From Streptococcus chenjunshii (GTDB taxonomy: Bacteria; Bacillota; Bacilli; Lactobacillales; Streptococcaceae): a stretch of 64,000 nucleotides of DNA. This document shows positions 50,848-58,972 of this stretch, piece after piece. The translations under genes and the position numbers were made by a program. Under the pieces are notes generated by a model. The model saw only the letters and a program-made list of their open reading frames with translations, had not been told where the DNA came from and made no database searches. The stretch is taken from the NCBI RefSeq assembly GCF_003086355.1, contig NZ_CP031733.1, positions 124,001 through 188,000 on the forward strand, in the 5' to 3' direction. The stretch's first letter is position 1. Each line of letters starts with the position of its first letter.

Positions 50848-51627
50848 GTGGAAATTATTCTCTACACACTGATTGTATTGTTTGCAACAGCTATTGGAGC
50901 AACGTCTGGTGCAGGAGGAGGTGCCATTATCAAGCCCCTCTTCGATTTGATTGGGATTGACAATGCTACCGTGATTGGCATCTATGCGACGATTGCCGTT
51001 TTTGCCATGTGCCTGTCATCTATTTACAGGCATGCCAAAAATGGCGTAACTTTTGATAAGAAAGTTCTCTTTGGACTGTCCATTGGTTCAGTCATCGGTG
51101 GGATTTTAGGTGAGATGGTCTTTAAACGCTTGACCCAAGCTGTGTCAAACCACACCGTCACCTTGGTCCAGTCTATCATGCTCTTTATCGTTTTGTTGTC
51201 AGTTTTAGTTTTTACCCAATTTCGTGAGCGCTTACCCAAATATCGTCTGATGCATTTCCCAACAATTGTGGTTGTTGGAATGCTAATAGGTGCCCTATCT
51301 GTCTTTTTGGGCATCGGTGGCGGCCCGCTTAACATCATTGCCCTTGTCGGCATGATGTCTTACACAACCAAGGAGTCTGCCCCCTATTCTATCGCAATGA
51401 TTTTCTTTGCTCAAATTTCCAAAGTTATTAAGCTCGTGGCAGCAGCTCCTCCTGAGAATTTCAGATGGATTTTAGTACCACTTATCGTCGTTGCAGCCAT
51501 TCTAGGCGGTCATCTCGGCACCATCATCAATCACAGGAGCACGGATAAACAAGTCAATCGTATCTATGCTGTCCTTATGACTGGGCTTCTAATAGTTTGC
51601 TTTTACAATATTATTAGCAATCTTTGA
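50848..51627 (+). CDS. TauE/SafE-family membrane permease
   Basis: 259 aa starting with GTG, about seven to eight hydrophobic helices with the two family repeats (ATAIGATSGAGGGAIIKPLFDLIGIDNATVIGIY and LIGALSVFLGIGGGPLNIIALVGMMSY). Members move sulfite, sulfoacetate or other organic anions out of or into the cell. 20 bases after the GH1 gene, so probably in its operon, although the link to beta-glucosides is unclear; with the monooxygenase nearby a sulfonate role is conceivable but unproven. Confidence 0.82.
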   Translation: MEIILYTLIVLFATAIGATSGAGGGAIIKPLFDLIGIDNATVIGIYATIAVFAMCLSSIYRHAKNGVTFDKKVLFGLSIGSVIGGILGEMVFKRLTQAVSNHTVTLVQSIMLFIVLLSVLVFTQFRERLPKYRLMHFPTIVVVGMLIGALSVFLGIGGGPLNIIALVGMMSYTTKESAPYSIAMIFFAQISKVIKLVAAAPPENFRWILVPLIVVAAILGGHLGTIINHRSTDKQVNRIYAVLMTGLLIVCFYNIISNL

Positions 51628-51985
51628 AAGCAGCAAAAGGTGTTTTACTTTTGACAGGAAACAGTGAGGGTAAATGGTTTGCATCTAAATTTTTCTAGAT
51701 ATATTTCAATAACTTAATTAAAATAGAAAGATTGAAAATACATCAAAAGATTAAATCGATTAAGGCGATTTGTCACAGATTACCCTAATTGAAAGGGAAT
51801 TTTTATTTGGATGTTATCTACCTAACTAAGCCATTAAGACTTTCCGAGTTTGCAGGAGAGGGACGGGTTTCTCCGTCAGCAACGACTCATATTGTTTAGT
51901 TATTTTTAAACCAAGGGGTGTGTGGAAAAGAAGAGATCAGCCTCCGAAGGCGGATAGGGTAAGGTACTTCTTTATTGCTAAAAAA
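51628..51985. other. Gene-free gap before the right 338-bp repeat
   Basis: About 360 bases of AT-rich sequence with no coding frame, hairpin terminator or clear repeat that I can support. Confidence 0.4.
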
Positions 51986-52323
51986 ACATAGCTGTTCCCC
52001 AATAGTTTCTTAAACGAGCCGGGAATAATTATTTCCGGCTCGTTTTTGAGGAGAAGCTATCTGCTGCACTAAACTCAATAAGGTCAGTTACAAAATATTT
52101 TTTACTGCTTTAAGCTGCATTTAAGGTCTTACTTATATACTATAACCATCGGAACAGAACTGCTGATTTGCCGCTCGGTTTCTCAGACAGGATTTGTTCT
52201 GGTAATCCCTAAAACTTTTCTTTTTCATAAATCTCCTAGAAGAGAGCGGGACTTTTGTCCCACTCTCTTTTTGCTGTTTGATTGTGTTTTAGCTTACAGC
52301 CGGTAAAGCAGAAAATTTGGCAG
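51986..52323. repeat. 338-bp direct repeat, right copy
   Basis: Same length and almost the same sequence as 42548-42885. Here the copy continues past ATTTGGCAG into a separate terminator and att-like core, which looks like the undisturbed junction. Confidence 0.9.
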
Positions 52324-52335
52324 TAATACAAAGAA

Positions 52336-52385
52336 AAAGCCCGTTATAACGGGCTTTTTATCGATAATCTGTCATAGCTCCTATA
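52336..52385. other. Terminator plus degenerate att-like core
   Basis: AAAGCCCGTTATAACGGGCTTTTT hairpin followed by ATCGATAATCTGTCATAGCTCC. The same pair of elements recurs at 52978-53028 with the better core. Confidence 0.5.
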
Positions 52386-52655
52386 GGCAAAAATAGTTAA
52401 AATTTAGTATAGATTAAGAATAAAAATAACGATATATCAAGACTTTGTCATTTGTTTGATAGTATTGAGTTTCTGAAGGTTGACCAAAAGTTTATAGAAT
52501 ACAGCATAAGGTAGATTGCTCTTGTGTTTTATTTTACAAATTTCTGTGTTATAATGAATCCGCAGAAAGTTAAGACGGTGGCTGCTTTCATTTTTAGAAA
52601 GGTGGTGGTGCTTATGAGCATAAGTACTAAAATCTGGATAGAAAGGAGCAGCAAG

Positions 52656-52760
52656 TTGACTATTTATGAAGCTTTACAGCTAATGTTAACATTTGGCAGC
52701 CTTATGGTTGCTCTTGTAGGGTTAGTTGTGTGCCTTATAAATTTTCATAATAAAAAATAA
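52656..52760 (+). CDS. Holin-like type I toxin, copy 1
   Basis: 34-aa hydrophobic peptide starting at TTG (AAAGGAG seven bases upstream), MTIYEALQLMLTFGSLMVAL..., one membrane helix and a basic tail HNKK. A longer in-frame read from ATG 52615 is possible. It resembles putative holin-like toxins of type I systems, which damage the membrane when not silenced by an antisense RNA. A TGTTATAAT extended -10 box lies at 52548-52555, and a bidirectional hairpin follows the stop. Confidence 0.7.
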   Translation: MTIYEALQLMLTFGSLMVALVGLVVCLINFHNKK

Positions 52761-52868
52761 CCGTCTCAACTTTAGCACGTTGACGGTTATTTATAACTAA
52801 CAACAGCTACCGTCTTAAACGGTCTGCTTAAGGAGTTGTTTTGCAACTCCTTTTAATTTATATCTTAC
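52748..52868 (-). ncRNA. Antisense antitoxin RNA, copy 1
   Basis: Minus-strand promoter TTGACA-N17-TAGAAT (52903-52875). The RNA would start with a hairpin GGAGTTG/CAACTCC, contain ACCGTTTAAGACGGT, and end at the shared terminator AATAACCGT...ACGGTTATT. Convergent to the toxin mRNA, as in par/fst-type loci. Confidence 0.65.
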
Positions 52869-53002
52869 ACTATTATTCTATATATTTTCGTGTTTTTTGT
52901 CAAGCTTTTGTTGAATTATAATATTTGAGTAAACTAATAATGAGAAATTTTTTGGGCACTAGAATAAAATATAACTAAAAAGCCCGCTGTAACGGGCTTT
53001 TT

Positions 53003-53028
53003 ATCGATAATCTATCATACCCCCTACA
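53003..53028. other. att-like core at the left end of the ICE region
   Basis: ATCGATAATCTATCATACCCCCTACA, preceded by an AAGCCCG/CGGGCTT terminator. With five C residues, its complement TGTAGGGGGT would restore acceptor pairing to the tRNA-Lys, unlike the four-C core at 43028. Confidence 0.6.
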
Positions 53029-53155
53029 CGCCTGAATGTTTAGATGTTTAAAAGGCTCTTGTTGTTATATCAGGGGTTTAGAGGTGGTATTTTTTGGCAA
53101 AAGGTGTTAAAAAAGTTTATTTTTTTATATTGAAGTGGGCAAAAAGTAGGTAAAT

Positions 53156-53208
53156 AAAAATTCATAAACTAAAGTAAAAAGTGATTTTATTTTAGTTTAT
53201 GAATTTTT
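53156..53208. repeat. 18-bp perfect inverted repeat upstream of toxin copy 2
   Basis: AAAAATTCATAAACTAAA / TTTAGTTTATGAATTTTT with a 17-base spacer, ending 4 bases before the extended -10 box of the second toxin. Could be an operator or terminator; absent from copy 1. Confidence 0.7.
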
Positions 53209-53319
53209 ATGCTATAATGAATTCGTAGAAAGTTAAGACGGTGGCTGCTTTTATTTTTAGAAGGGTGGTGGTGCTTATGAGAATGAGTGCTAAAATCTGG
53301 ATAGAAAGGAGAGCAGTAA

Positions 53320-53424
53320 ATGTCGATTTATGAGGCATTGCAGCTAATTTTAACATTTGGCAGCTTTGTTGTTGCTTTTGTTAGTTTAGTTGTTGCTATT
53401 GTATATTTAGACAATAAAAAATAA
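53320..53424 (+). CDS. Holin-like type I toxin, copy 2
   Basis: 34-aa peptide MSIYEALQLILTFGSFVVAF... with ATG start and AAAGGAG upstream, 25 of about 34 residues shared with copy 1. Upstream TGCTATAAT extended -10 at 53210. A short overlapping frame (MRMSAKIWIERRAVNVDL) precedes and overlaps it and might couple translation. Confidence 0.72.
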   Translation: MSIYEALQLILTFGSFVVAFVSLVVAIVYLDNKK

Positions 53425-53533
53425 CCGTCCTAACTTTGACTGATTGACGGTTATTTTAATAATTGTTGACAGCCACCGTCTTAAACGGTCTGCTCAAGGA
53501 GTTGTTTTGCAACTCCTTTTATTTATACTTTAC
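53415..53533 (-). ncRNA. Antisense antitoxin RNA, copy 2
   Basis: Minus-strand promoter TTGACA-N17-TAAAAT (53568-53540), 5' hairpin GGAGTTG/CAACTCC, ACCGTTTAAGACGGT, and the shared terminator after the toxin. Confidence 0.65.
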
Positions 53534-53655
53534 ACTATTATTTTATATATTTTTGTGTTTTTTGTCAAGATTTTGTTTTTGGAAGATGTTGCTGAATTGT
53601 AATATTTGGATAAAAAATAATATGATAGAATATTTTTTTAATAGGGGGTAATAAT

Positions 53656-54096
53656 ATGGAAGAAGAAAAAGTTTTTAATAAAAAATTTGTTTATGGCATT
53701 TTAGGCGCTTTAGCTGTTTTAGGTTTAGTTGTTTATTTATTAACTATTAATGCTAATGGCGGGGGTACTGGCAATAGTTTAGATGGAGAGTATTATCGTT
53801 ATGAAGCAGGACAAAATGTTGTTATTACAGATAATATTTTGATTATTGATGGTAAAACAGCTTTATATAAAGATGCTTATTGGGTGGATCATGGTGATGA
53901 AAACGATGGAGAACTGTATAGTGTTGATATTGATAAGCAAACGATTACTAAGCCTAAAGAAGGTGAGTATCCCTATACTTTTGAAAATGGTATTTTGACA
54001 TTTGGTTATTATCAAGATCAGTATGTCAAAGAAAATTCTAAGGAGTACAGAGAGGCTACTAAGATGACTGAAATGAAATTTAAATATGATTGGTAG
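53656..54096 (+). CDS. Hypothetical membrane-anchored protein
   Basis: 146 aa: charged N-terminus, one transmembrane helix (about residues 11-30), then an extracellular beta-rich domain of lipocalin-like character (LDGEYYRYEAGQNVVITDNILIIDGKTALYKDAYW). AGGGGG upstream. Not recognised. First gene inside the ICE region; may be surface-exposed cargo. Confidence 0.6.
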   Translation: MEEEKVFNKKFVYGILGALAVLGLVVYLLTINANGGGTGNSLDGEYYRYEAGQNVVITDNILIIDGKTALYKDAYWVDHGDENDGELYSVDIDKQTITKPKEGEYPYTFENGILTFGYYQDQYVKENSKEYREATKMTEMKFKYDW

Positions 54097-54167
54097 TTTG
54101 TTAACTGGTTTTTTATTGAGAAAAATAAGCAAGAAAAGAATAAAGACTAGAGGAAAAATTATTATCT

Positions 54168-54902
54168 CTAGTCTTTTTTTCTATACTTCGCATATGATTT
54201 AAAAACGGGCTGGAAATCCTTAGCTTTATATTGAGCAGTACAGTTTGTACATTTGTAAGTAGGAATGTTTCCGTAATAAATGAGTTGTAATTTTCCATGC
54301 TGGCATTTGACACAATTGTGTTCAAGACTGTGTAAAGAAAATGCATTTAAAGCATATGTTGTTTCGTTTGGAAAATATTTAGTTAATAGCTGTATTAATC
54401 CAATACGGTCAATGAGGGTAATCTTATCAGAAAAATCTTCAACTGTTCCTTTTTCAAAGTATGAAGACGTTATAAAGATTCTGTTATGTTTGAATTTTTC
54501 AGTATAGCCCATAAAAGCTGCGACTTCATTTTTTGAAATTCTTGAATGGTTGGTTTGTGGACTGTATGATTTACACTGTATGACAAGATGAGGGATTGTT
54601 TCATTTTGTTTGTAAACAAGAATGTCTTTCTTATGGTCTGTTAATCCATCATTATTTTTAGCTTCATATCCCATTTTTTGAAAAATATGTATGACTAGAT
54701 TGACTAATTTTTGTCCTGTAGTATCGGATTTTGAACTTAAAACATCAAATATCCAGTCTTCAATCATAAAGGAATATTTATCAAAAGGCCGTCTTACTGT
54801 AATATCTGTATAATTTAGCTGTTCTTGAAGATTATTGTTATTAGAAAGGTTTTGAGTATTACTTTGCTTATCTTTCAAGAAAAATTTGAATAAATTTATC
54901 AT
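54168..54902 (-). CDS. Mrr-like restriction endonuclease-fold protein with C-terminal zinc ribbon
   Basis: 244 aa. A PD-(D/E)xK nuclease core is visible: MGYEAKNNDGLTDHKKDILVYK..PHLVIQCKSYSP (Asp..Gln-x-Lys) and KNEVAAFMGYTEKFKHNRIFITSSYFEKGTVEDF, the Mrr_cat pattern. A C-terminal CVKC...CTNC motif suggests a zinc ribbon. Mrr proteins cleave modified DNA. Next to the ICE repressor and ImmA genes, so it may be a defence cargo or help regulate transfer. The true target is unknown. Confidence 0.72.
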   Translation of the reverse strand: MINLFKFFLKDKQSNTQNLSNNNNLQEQLNYTDITVRRPFDKYSFMIEDWIFDVLSSKSDTTGQKLVNLVIHIFQKMGYEAKNNDGLTDHKKDILVYKQNETIPHLVIQCKSYSPQTNHSRISKNEVAAFMGYTEKFKHNRIFITSSYFEKGTVEDFSDKITLIDRIGLIQLLTKYFPNETTYALNAFSLHSLEHNCVKCQHGKLQLIYYGNIPTYKCTNCTAQYKAKDFQPVFKSYAKYRKKD

Positions 54903-54927
54903 AGTTTCGTCCCTTTGGTTTTATTAT

Positions 54928-55353
54928 TCAAATCAATTTTTTTGCCTTATTCTCCTGATAAAGTTTTTCAGCGGTTTCTTTAACAAGGTTTTCGTATTTA
55001 TCAGGAATGAGTGCATTTTTCATGTAATTAATGTAGTTAAAACTTTTATCAATAGGATAGGTAGTGTTGATAAGGTTCATGAAATCAACAATCCTATCAC
55101 GTTCTGCTACATTTTCTAATCTATGGGAATAAGCTGGTAGTTGACTTAAAATGTTTTCCGTATCATGATTTTTAAGGTGGACGCGTTCATGTAAAATGAC
55201 ATTGATTTTTGCATTATCATCTAAATCTGCTTTAACGAAAATAAAATGTTTATTATAAATTTTGTCGTATCTACCATCTTCATTTAGATTTTCAAGAAAA
55301 ATAATCTCACAGCCCAATCCTTCTGTCGCTTTGATGATTTGAGCTAATTTCAT
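54928..55353 (-). CDS. ImmA/IrrE-family metallopeptidase
   Basis: 141 aa with the zinc protease motif HERVH (residues 55-59) in NVILHERVHLKNHD. ImmA proteins cleave their partner cI-like repressor to induce conjugative element excision after DNA damage. It lies 12 bases downstream of the repressor gene, the classic ImmR-ImmA pair. Confidence 0.9.
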   Translation of the reverse strand: MKLAQIIKATEGLGCEIIFLENLNEDGRYDKIYNKHFIFVKADLDDNAKINVILHERVHLKNHDTENILSQLPAYSHRLENVAERDRIVDFMNLINTTYPIDKSFNYINYMKNALIPDKYENLVKETAEKLYQENKAKKLI

Positions 55354-55365
55354 AAAATGGTTTTT

Positions 55366-55725
55366 TTATTTTTCCTTATCTTTTGGAGGTTTGTTATCAA
55401 AGTAATTTTTTAGAAATTCCTTGATGACTGCTCTGTCGTGGTCACTGATAGGATTACCATTGTAGGCAACTGATCGGTCAAGAGATTCATCTATGTCATC
55501 TTCCAGGATTTTTTCGGGAGTGCGTTTGTCATCTGTCTTGCCTAAGAGATAATCTGTTGAAACATTGAAAAAAGTTGCAAATTTTTCTAGGGTTTTTGCT
55601 GAAGGTTCTCGTTTTCCTTTTTCCCAACTTAAGTATGCTGGTTGACTCATATTGAGTTTTTCAGCAATTTGTTTTTGAGTCAGTCCTGCTTCTTTTCGCA
55701 GTACTTTTAATCGTTCCGGGAACAT
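55366..55725 (-). CDS. XRE-family repressor (ImmR/Arp-like) of the ICE
   Basis: 119 aa. HTH at about residues 5-60 (LKVLRKEAGLTQKQIAEKLNMSQPAYLSWEKGKREPSAKTLEKFATFFNVSTDYLLGK) plus a linker that should contain the ImmA cleavage site. It probably represses the divergent promoter at 55773, where matching palindromes lie. Master switch of ICE transfer by analogy with ICEBs1 and ICESt3. Confidence 0.9.
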   Translation of the reverse strand: MFPERLKVLRKEAGLTQKQIAEKLNMSQPAYLSWEKGKREPSAKTLEKFATFFNVSTDYLLGKTDDKRTPEKILEDDIDESLDRSVAYNGNPISDHDRAVIKEFLKNYFDNKPPKDKEK

Positions 55726-55772
55726 GATTTTTTACCTCTAAAAAAATATTTTTGTTTTTTTGCAAAAAACGC

Positions 55773-55823
55773 TTGACAGTATAAGCTATTAGTTATAAAA
55801 TATTAATATAAGCAATAGCTTAT
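55773..55823 (+). promoter_or_regulatory. Divergent ICE promoter with repressor operators
   Basis: TTGACA, 17 bases, TAAAAT (55773-55801) reads rightward. ATAAGCTATT inside its spacer and the palindrome ATAAGCAATAGCTTAT (55808-55823) just after it are likely repressor sites. Confidence 0.75.
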
Positions 55824-55933
55824 GTAGTTTGTTTGGCACTACTCAGATTGTGAAATAGAATTGATTTTGATGAAATAATACAGAAGTAGGGTTAGGCAAA
55901 TGATAAAATTTGACCTTTGACAATTAAATAAAA

Positions 55934-55976
55934 AGTGCGTCAGACAGTCCCGCTAGGCAAGACTGAATAACACACT
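55934..55976 (-). terminator. Minus-strand terminator for the 48-aa gene
   Basis: On the minus strand AGTGTG..CAGTC..GACTG..CGCACT forms a two-part stem followed by TTTTTATTT. A second hairpin TAATCTAA/TTAGATTA lies at 55976-56000. Confidence 0.6.
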
Positions 55977-56080
55977 AATCTAACATAAGCACTTAGATTA
56001 TATGTTATTTTTTGGGAAAAGTCAAGAGTGGGCTGGAGTTGATAGCAGATTTATTGGAGCTTAGCTTGCTGGTGAGGTAG

Positions 56081-56227
56081 TTATAGCCAGTTATGGATAA
56101 AGAGGATTGTTAATCCTATTGTAATTATAGGGCGCTTCTGAATTTGTTCAATATAAAGACCAATTAGAGTAAGAATGCCTTTTACGATAGCATAAAGAAT
56201 TTCTGTTAGAATATCCGAAATGTACAT
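56081..56227 (-). CDS. Small hydrophobic protein (48 aa)
   Basis: MYISDILTEILYAIVKGILTLIGLYIEQIQ..., two hydrophobic stretches. GAAGG lies about 10 bases before ATG 56227; the longer open frame from 56290 lacks a ribosome-binding site. Isolated minus-strand unit with its own terminator, similar in style to a type I toxin or phage-holin-like peptide, but no antisense promoter is clear. Not recognised. Confidence 0.45.
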   Translation of the reverse strand: MYISDILTEILYAIVKGILTLIGLYIEQIQKRPIITIGLTILFIHNWL

Positions 56228-56642
56228 ATAATTTACCTTCTTTCTTATTTCCTTTTCAGGAATAAAAATCCAGCAAGGGGTGGAGACCATCTGCCCAAGC
56301 TGTTTTGTTCTATTTAGTTTGTTGTAATTATTATTTTATTAGAAGATAAAATAAAAGGCAAGCTAGGTTCTGCTAAGTCTGTTATCAAACGTACTCGGCT
56401 TTTGCCTAATGAGCCGGCTTGGATAAATCATTGGGAACTGCTGGCGTTGGTGGCGTCGGAAATGCTGAGAGGTAAGATAAGTTCTGCTGGGGTAAGCATA
56501 GGCGGTAAGCTAGTCTATAGTGAGTGAGAAGTACATATTAACAGAGAGTGTACTAATATTGCTATAGAAAAGTAACAAATTTTTGAAATGTGCGAAGATA
56601 AGAGCATGTATTTTAGATGAATTAGTGTGCTAACACTAAAAT

Positions 56643-56670
56643 AAAAAGCGGCTTTGTAAGTCGCTTTTTT
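56643..56670 (+). terminator. Rho-independent terminator
   Basis: AAAAGCGGCTT / AAGTCGCTTTT stem followed by T-run. Confidence 0.65.
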
Positions 56671-56743
56671 GTTTTGGAAAGACTGTTAATTTAGCAGTTT
56701 TTCCAGAGCTTATTGAGTTTTAGGCTATTAATGAAGGGAGTGT

Positions 56744-56914
56744 TTGTTATTGAGAGGAGAAATTTTTTATAGCCTTGAGAATAGTCGAGGAATAGATTTA
56801 GTAGGTGAAGATGTTGTTCAAAAGAATAGTGTCAATCCTAATATTTTTATTATGGGAGAAGCTGGTGAAGGAAAAGGTTTTTTTATTCCAAGTCTGCGCT
56901 TAAATCAGGTATGA
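56744..56914 (+). pseudogene. Fragment of a VirB4/TcpF-like conjugation ATPase
   Basis: An open stretch of about 56 codons without a convincing start encodes ENSRGIDLVGEDVVQKNS then NPNIFIMGEAGEGKG, like the Walker A region of VirB4-type ATPases (consensus NPNGFILGTPGSGKS), with the Thr/Ser after GK replaced by Gly. It stops where the convergent ParB-like gene begins, so it is probably a remnant cut by that insertion. Confidence 0.45.
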
Positions 56915-57620
56915 CATCAAAAAAATTAAATTTTGAGTTTGTTAAATAACTTCGTGATAAAAGTTCTTTGTCTTTCATTTGGTGGTTTTTTTTACAATGA
57001 TAAAGATAGTAGAGTTCATTTTGAAAAATGAAAAATAATTTATCGAATTTACTTCTGAAAAAATTGTCGTTTAGCATTATATTTGGTCTTAAAATGAGAG
57101 TTTTAATAGTTTTTTGATGATTTTTAGTAGCTTGTGATAGTCTGTGATTTCCATCAACGAGAAGAAAACCGAATGCCTGAGCATTGTAAAAATGGACTAG
57201 TAGGATAGGAAGATCTTTAGGAGTTCTGCTATCGGTTTTTGGAACAGGTGTCCATGTGACAAATTTTCTGGATTTTTCAAAGTAAGTTAGTGGTATATCA
57301 GAGGCATATTGTTTATTTTTTTTAGCTATTTCAATAAGGGGAGTGATGTTGAAATTAATAGCTATGTTGTTATCTCCAAAAATAGTTTGTTGTTGAAATG
57401 ATTCTTCTGTGCTGAGAGTATTTAGAAGGGCTTTTAATTTATTGGGTTGTTTGAGAATTTTAGTGCTGTTTGAATCAGCTTTTTTAAGGGTAATTTTCCA
57501 TTGGTTTAGATATTGTTTTTGGAGATTGAAGTTAGTGAATATTGGGAATAGTTCGAGTTGTTTCATTAAATTGTTATAGTCAATAGAATAAGGTGACATA
57601 GTTGAGAAGTCAATAGGCAT
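56883..57620 (-). CDS. ParB/sulfiredoxin-like domain protein, function unknown
   Basis: 245 aa. Central motif FLLVDGNHRLSQATKNHQKTIKTLI recalls the DGNHR/GxxR box of ParB-like nuclease/Srx folds (D-G-x-H-R). The C-terminal part is Asn/Lys-rich; the N-terminal part (about 1-90) matches nothing I know. Very low GC. It is convergent with and overlaps a fragment of a conjugation ATPase, suggesting later insertion. Could be a defence or plasmid-maintenance gene. Confidence 0.5.
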   Translation of the reverse strand: MPIDFSTMSPYSIDYNNLMKQLELFPIFTNFNLQKQYLNQWKITLKKADSNSTKILKQPNKLKALLNTLSTEESFQQQTIFGDNNIAINFNITPLIEIAKKNKQYASDIPLTYFEKSRKFVTWTPVPKTDSRTPKDLPILLVHFYNAQAFGFLLVDGNHRLSQATKNHQKTIKTLILRPNIMLNDNFFRSKFDKLFFIFQNELYYLYHCKKNHQMKDKELLSRSYLTNSKFNFFDVIPDLSADLE

Positions 57621-57819
57621 GAAGTTCTCCTTAAATTTTATTATATTTTTTGAGTAGGGACTATTTGCTTAATGGAAGTAGAAACAAAGGATTTTTGTTG
57701 TGATTTTTTTATTATATCATTTTTTATTTTGTTAAGAAGAGATGATTGTTTGTTGTAATGGCTTTATAGCTGTCTTTTTTTGTGGGATATATTGAAGTAT
57801 GATAGAATAGGAGGAAAAA

Positions 57820-58365
57820 ATGATTGGAGATTATTCTATTATGGATTTAGCAACATTTTTAACGGTTATTATTGCTCTTGCTGGAGTTATAGGTGGTATT
57901 CTTAAAAATTCTAGAGATACACAGGCTATTTTGAGAGAATTTACAGCACAGACAAAAGAACATGGCGGTTTACAAGAGAAGATTTCTAGTGAGGGACAGG
58001 CTATTACAACTCGAACTGAATCTATCAAAGGTGATACAAAGTATCTTAAAGAGGCGATGTTGGAAGAAAAATGGGCTCGTAAAAGTTTGTATCAAAATAC
58101 GTCTCGTGCTAAAGAAATATTAGAAACAATAGATATTATGGAAGAGGTTGTCCATCAGAATGCTGCTCTTAATGCTGAGGTCGCTAATTTAAAGGTCAAA
58201 AATCATGAGTTAAATAGGAAACAAGATGATAAATCCTCTAATCTATTGAGTGCTATTAGTCGATTTGAACAAAAATTAGGTGAGTTTGAAATGTATGGAG
58301 AATCTGAGGAAATCCGTAGTATTTTGAAGCACATTAGGAATGAATTATCTGAATATATTGATTAA
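57820..58365 (+). CDS. Membrane-anchored coiled-coil protein, hypothetical
   Basis: 181 aa: N-terminal membrane helix (about residues 9-29, ATFLTVIIALAGVIGGIL) then a long heptad-rich region (EKISSEGQAITTRTESIKGDTKYLKEAMLEEKWARK ... NAEVANLKVKNHELNRKQDDKSS). AGGAGG seven bases before the ATG. Not recognised. First rightward gene before the conjugation module. Confidence 0.6.
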   Translation: MIGDYSIMDLATFLTVIIALAGVIGGILKNSRDTQAILREFTAQTKEHGGLQEKISSEGQAITTRTESIKGDTKYLKEAMLEEKWARKSLYQNTSRAKEILETIDIMEEVVHQNAALNAEVANLKVKNHELNRKQDDKSSNLLSAISRFEQKLGEFEMYGESEEIRSILKHIRNELSEYID

Positions 58366-58410
58366 AAAGGCGGTTTGATAACTGTTTTTTTGTATGAAAG
58401 TGAGGCTGAA

Positions 58411-58722
58411 ATGTTAAGTGCTAAGGAGTTTTTAATTAAGCAGCGGTTGCTGTGGCTATTAAAAAGTAGATGTAGGCGGACTTATGTGTCTGTCTTTTTT
58501 GATGGGACAGATGTTGTTTTTTTAAAATCAGGTAAACGTAGAAATGAATGTATTGCTGTAGAGTTGCCTGTGGAAGACATAGATGTATTGCGTAGTCATC
58601 TGTATGATGGTGATTTTATTGTTTTTGCGGGTGGCAAGCATGTGATTTTGCAATTTGTTTTGGCAAATAGGCGGAAATGGCGGAAATTAGTTCATTGGTA
58701 TAGGAAAGGAGTTAATACATGA
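58411..58722 (+). CDS. Hypothetical ICE protein (103 aa)
   Basis: Begins MLSAKEFLIKQRLLWLLKSRCRRTYVSVFFDG; GAGG five bases before ATG 58411 is preferred to the TTG at 58375. Small basic alpha/beta protein ending in a Trp/Arg-rich helix (RRKWRKLVHWYRKG). No known domain recognised. In tight tandem with the following small genes. Confidence 0.5.
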   Translation: MLSAKEFLIKQRLLWLLKSRCRRTYVSVFFDGTDVVFLKSGKRRNECIAVELPVEDIDVLRSHLYDGDFIVFAGGKHVILQFVLANRRKWRKLVHWYRKGVNT

Positions 58723-58726
58723 AGAA

Positions 58727-58960
58727 ATGAAGGGTAATTTGGGTTATTATAAAAAATCGTATCGCAGGGTTTATGAAAATTTTATTTTTTCAGTTGGCAT
58801 TTATCGTTCAAATACTGTTTTATTAAAACGTTTGTGCCAAGAAAGTTTGAAGGAGTTAGATAGGCTGAATCGGCGTTTTATGGAACAGGATAAAGTGTCA
58901 ACTTATTACTTACTTAAGCCTTATAGTGAGGTAATAAAAAGGTTTTATTTGAGTTTGTGA
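58727..58960 (+). CDS. Hypothetical ICE protein, paralogue of next gene
   Basis: 77 aa, GYYKKSYRRVYENFIFSVGIYRSNTVLLKRLCQESLKELDRLN. Shares the pattern F.FS..IY..N......CQESLKELD with the gene at 58973, so the two are probably tandem duplicates. ATG follows the previous stop by 4 bases. Function unknown. Confidence 0.5.
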   Translation: MKGNLGYYKKSYRRVYENFIFSVGIYRSNTVLLKRLCQESLKELDRLNRRFMEQDKVSTYYLLKPYSEVIKRFYLSL

Positions 58961-58972
58961 AAGGAAATGTTT

